DNA from: an uncultured Coriobacteriaceae bacterium
GTDB lineage: Bacteria; Actinomycetota; Coriobacteriia; Coriobacteriales; Atopobiaceae
Direction: 5' to 3'
Length of the DNA stretch: 6,481 nt
Assembly: GCA_902766805.1 (NCBI GenBank)
Contig: CACXFF010000010.1
Coordinates: 1-6,481, forward strand
The notes below the pieces were generated by a model. It was not told where the DNA came from and did no database searches. It saw only the letters and a list, made by a program, of their open reading frames with translations. Positions 6,447 through 6,481 of this stretch are shown here, piece after piece; position 1 is the stretch's first letter, and every line of letters starts with the position of its first letter. Position numbers and translations under genes: made by a program.

Positions 6447-6481
6447 TTACATGCTGGCCTTGACCATGGCGGCGAAGGACT
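6447..6481 (-). CDS. C-terminal end of a gene, probably triosephosphate isomerase (TpiA)
   Basis: Only the last ten codons are inside the window: SFAAMVKASM then TAA (6449-6447). The preceding codon is partly visible as NAG, which allows Glu, Lys or Gln. This tail resembles the end of triosephosphate isomerase, where a conserved glycine-rich GGASL stretch is followed by a few residues, then SF or AF and a short helix. The frame uses GC-ending codons like its neighbours and stops just before a strong hairpin, as a real gene end should. The nearby secG supports the idea, because tpiA and secG are commonly close together in Gram-positive genomes. Ten residues are too few to be sure of the identity; that a gene ends here is more certain than its name. 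Confidence 0.5.
   Translation of the reverse strand, partial: SFAAMVKASM

Overview
The window comes from a GC-rich bacterium. Synonymous third positions are mostly G or C, and TTG appears as a start codon twice. The gene content (a SecG subunit, an Opp/Dpp-type peptide importer whose lipoprotein carries an RR motif, and a probable triosephosphate isomerase tail near secG) fits an actinobacterium, and the style resembles Coriobacteriia such as Olsenella or Collinsella. That placement is an inference from style and gene order, not from a marker gene.

Every supported gene lies on the minus strand, so transcription runs from position 6481 toward 1. In that order they are: the last ten codons of a gene that looks like tpiA (6481-6447), followed by a strong hairpin (6421-6388); an MFS drug-type exporter (6300-5041); an EamA/DMT-family permease (4979-4059); a 176-nt non-coding gap that probably holds the secG promoter; secG (3876-3625); a peptide-type extracytoplasmic solute-binding lipoprotein whose start overlaps or abuts the end of secG (3632-1920); a terminator-like hairpin (1871-1843) in a 264-nt gap; oppB (1655-729); and oppC (716-1, cut by the window edge).

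The right half is a pair of membrane transporters placed between a probable tpiA and secG, two genes that are often close neighbours in Gram-positive genomes. The left half is the start of an oligopeptide/dipeptide ABC importer: binding lipoprotein, then the two permease subunits. The ATPase genes (oppD, oppF) would be expected beyond position 1. The hairpin between the binding-protein gene and oppB fits the common arrangement in which the binding protein is made in excess over the membrane subunits.

No mobile element, CRISPR array, rRNA or tRNA was seen. No wholly new system is evident. The points most worth a second look are the interruption of the tpiA-secG neighbourhood by two exporters, a hairpin that buries the secG ribosome binding site, the tight coupling of secG to a solute-binding protein, and the unusually cysteine-rich mature part of that binding protein.
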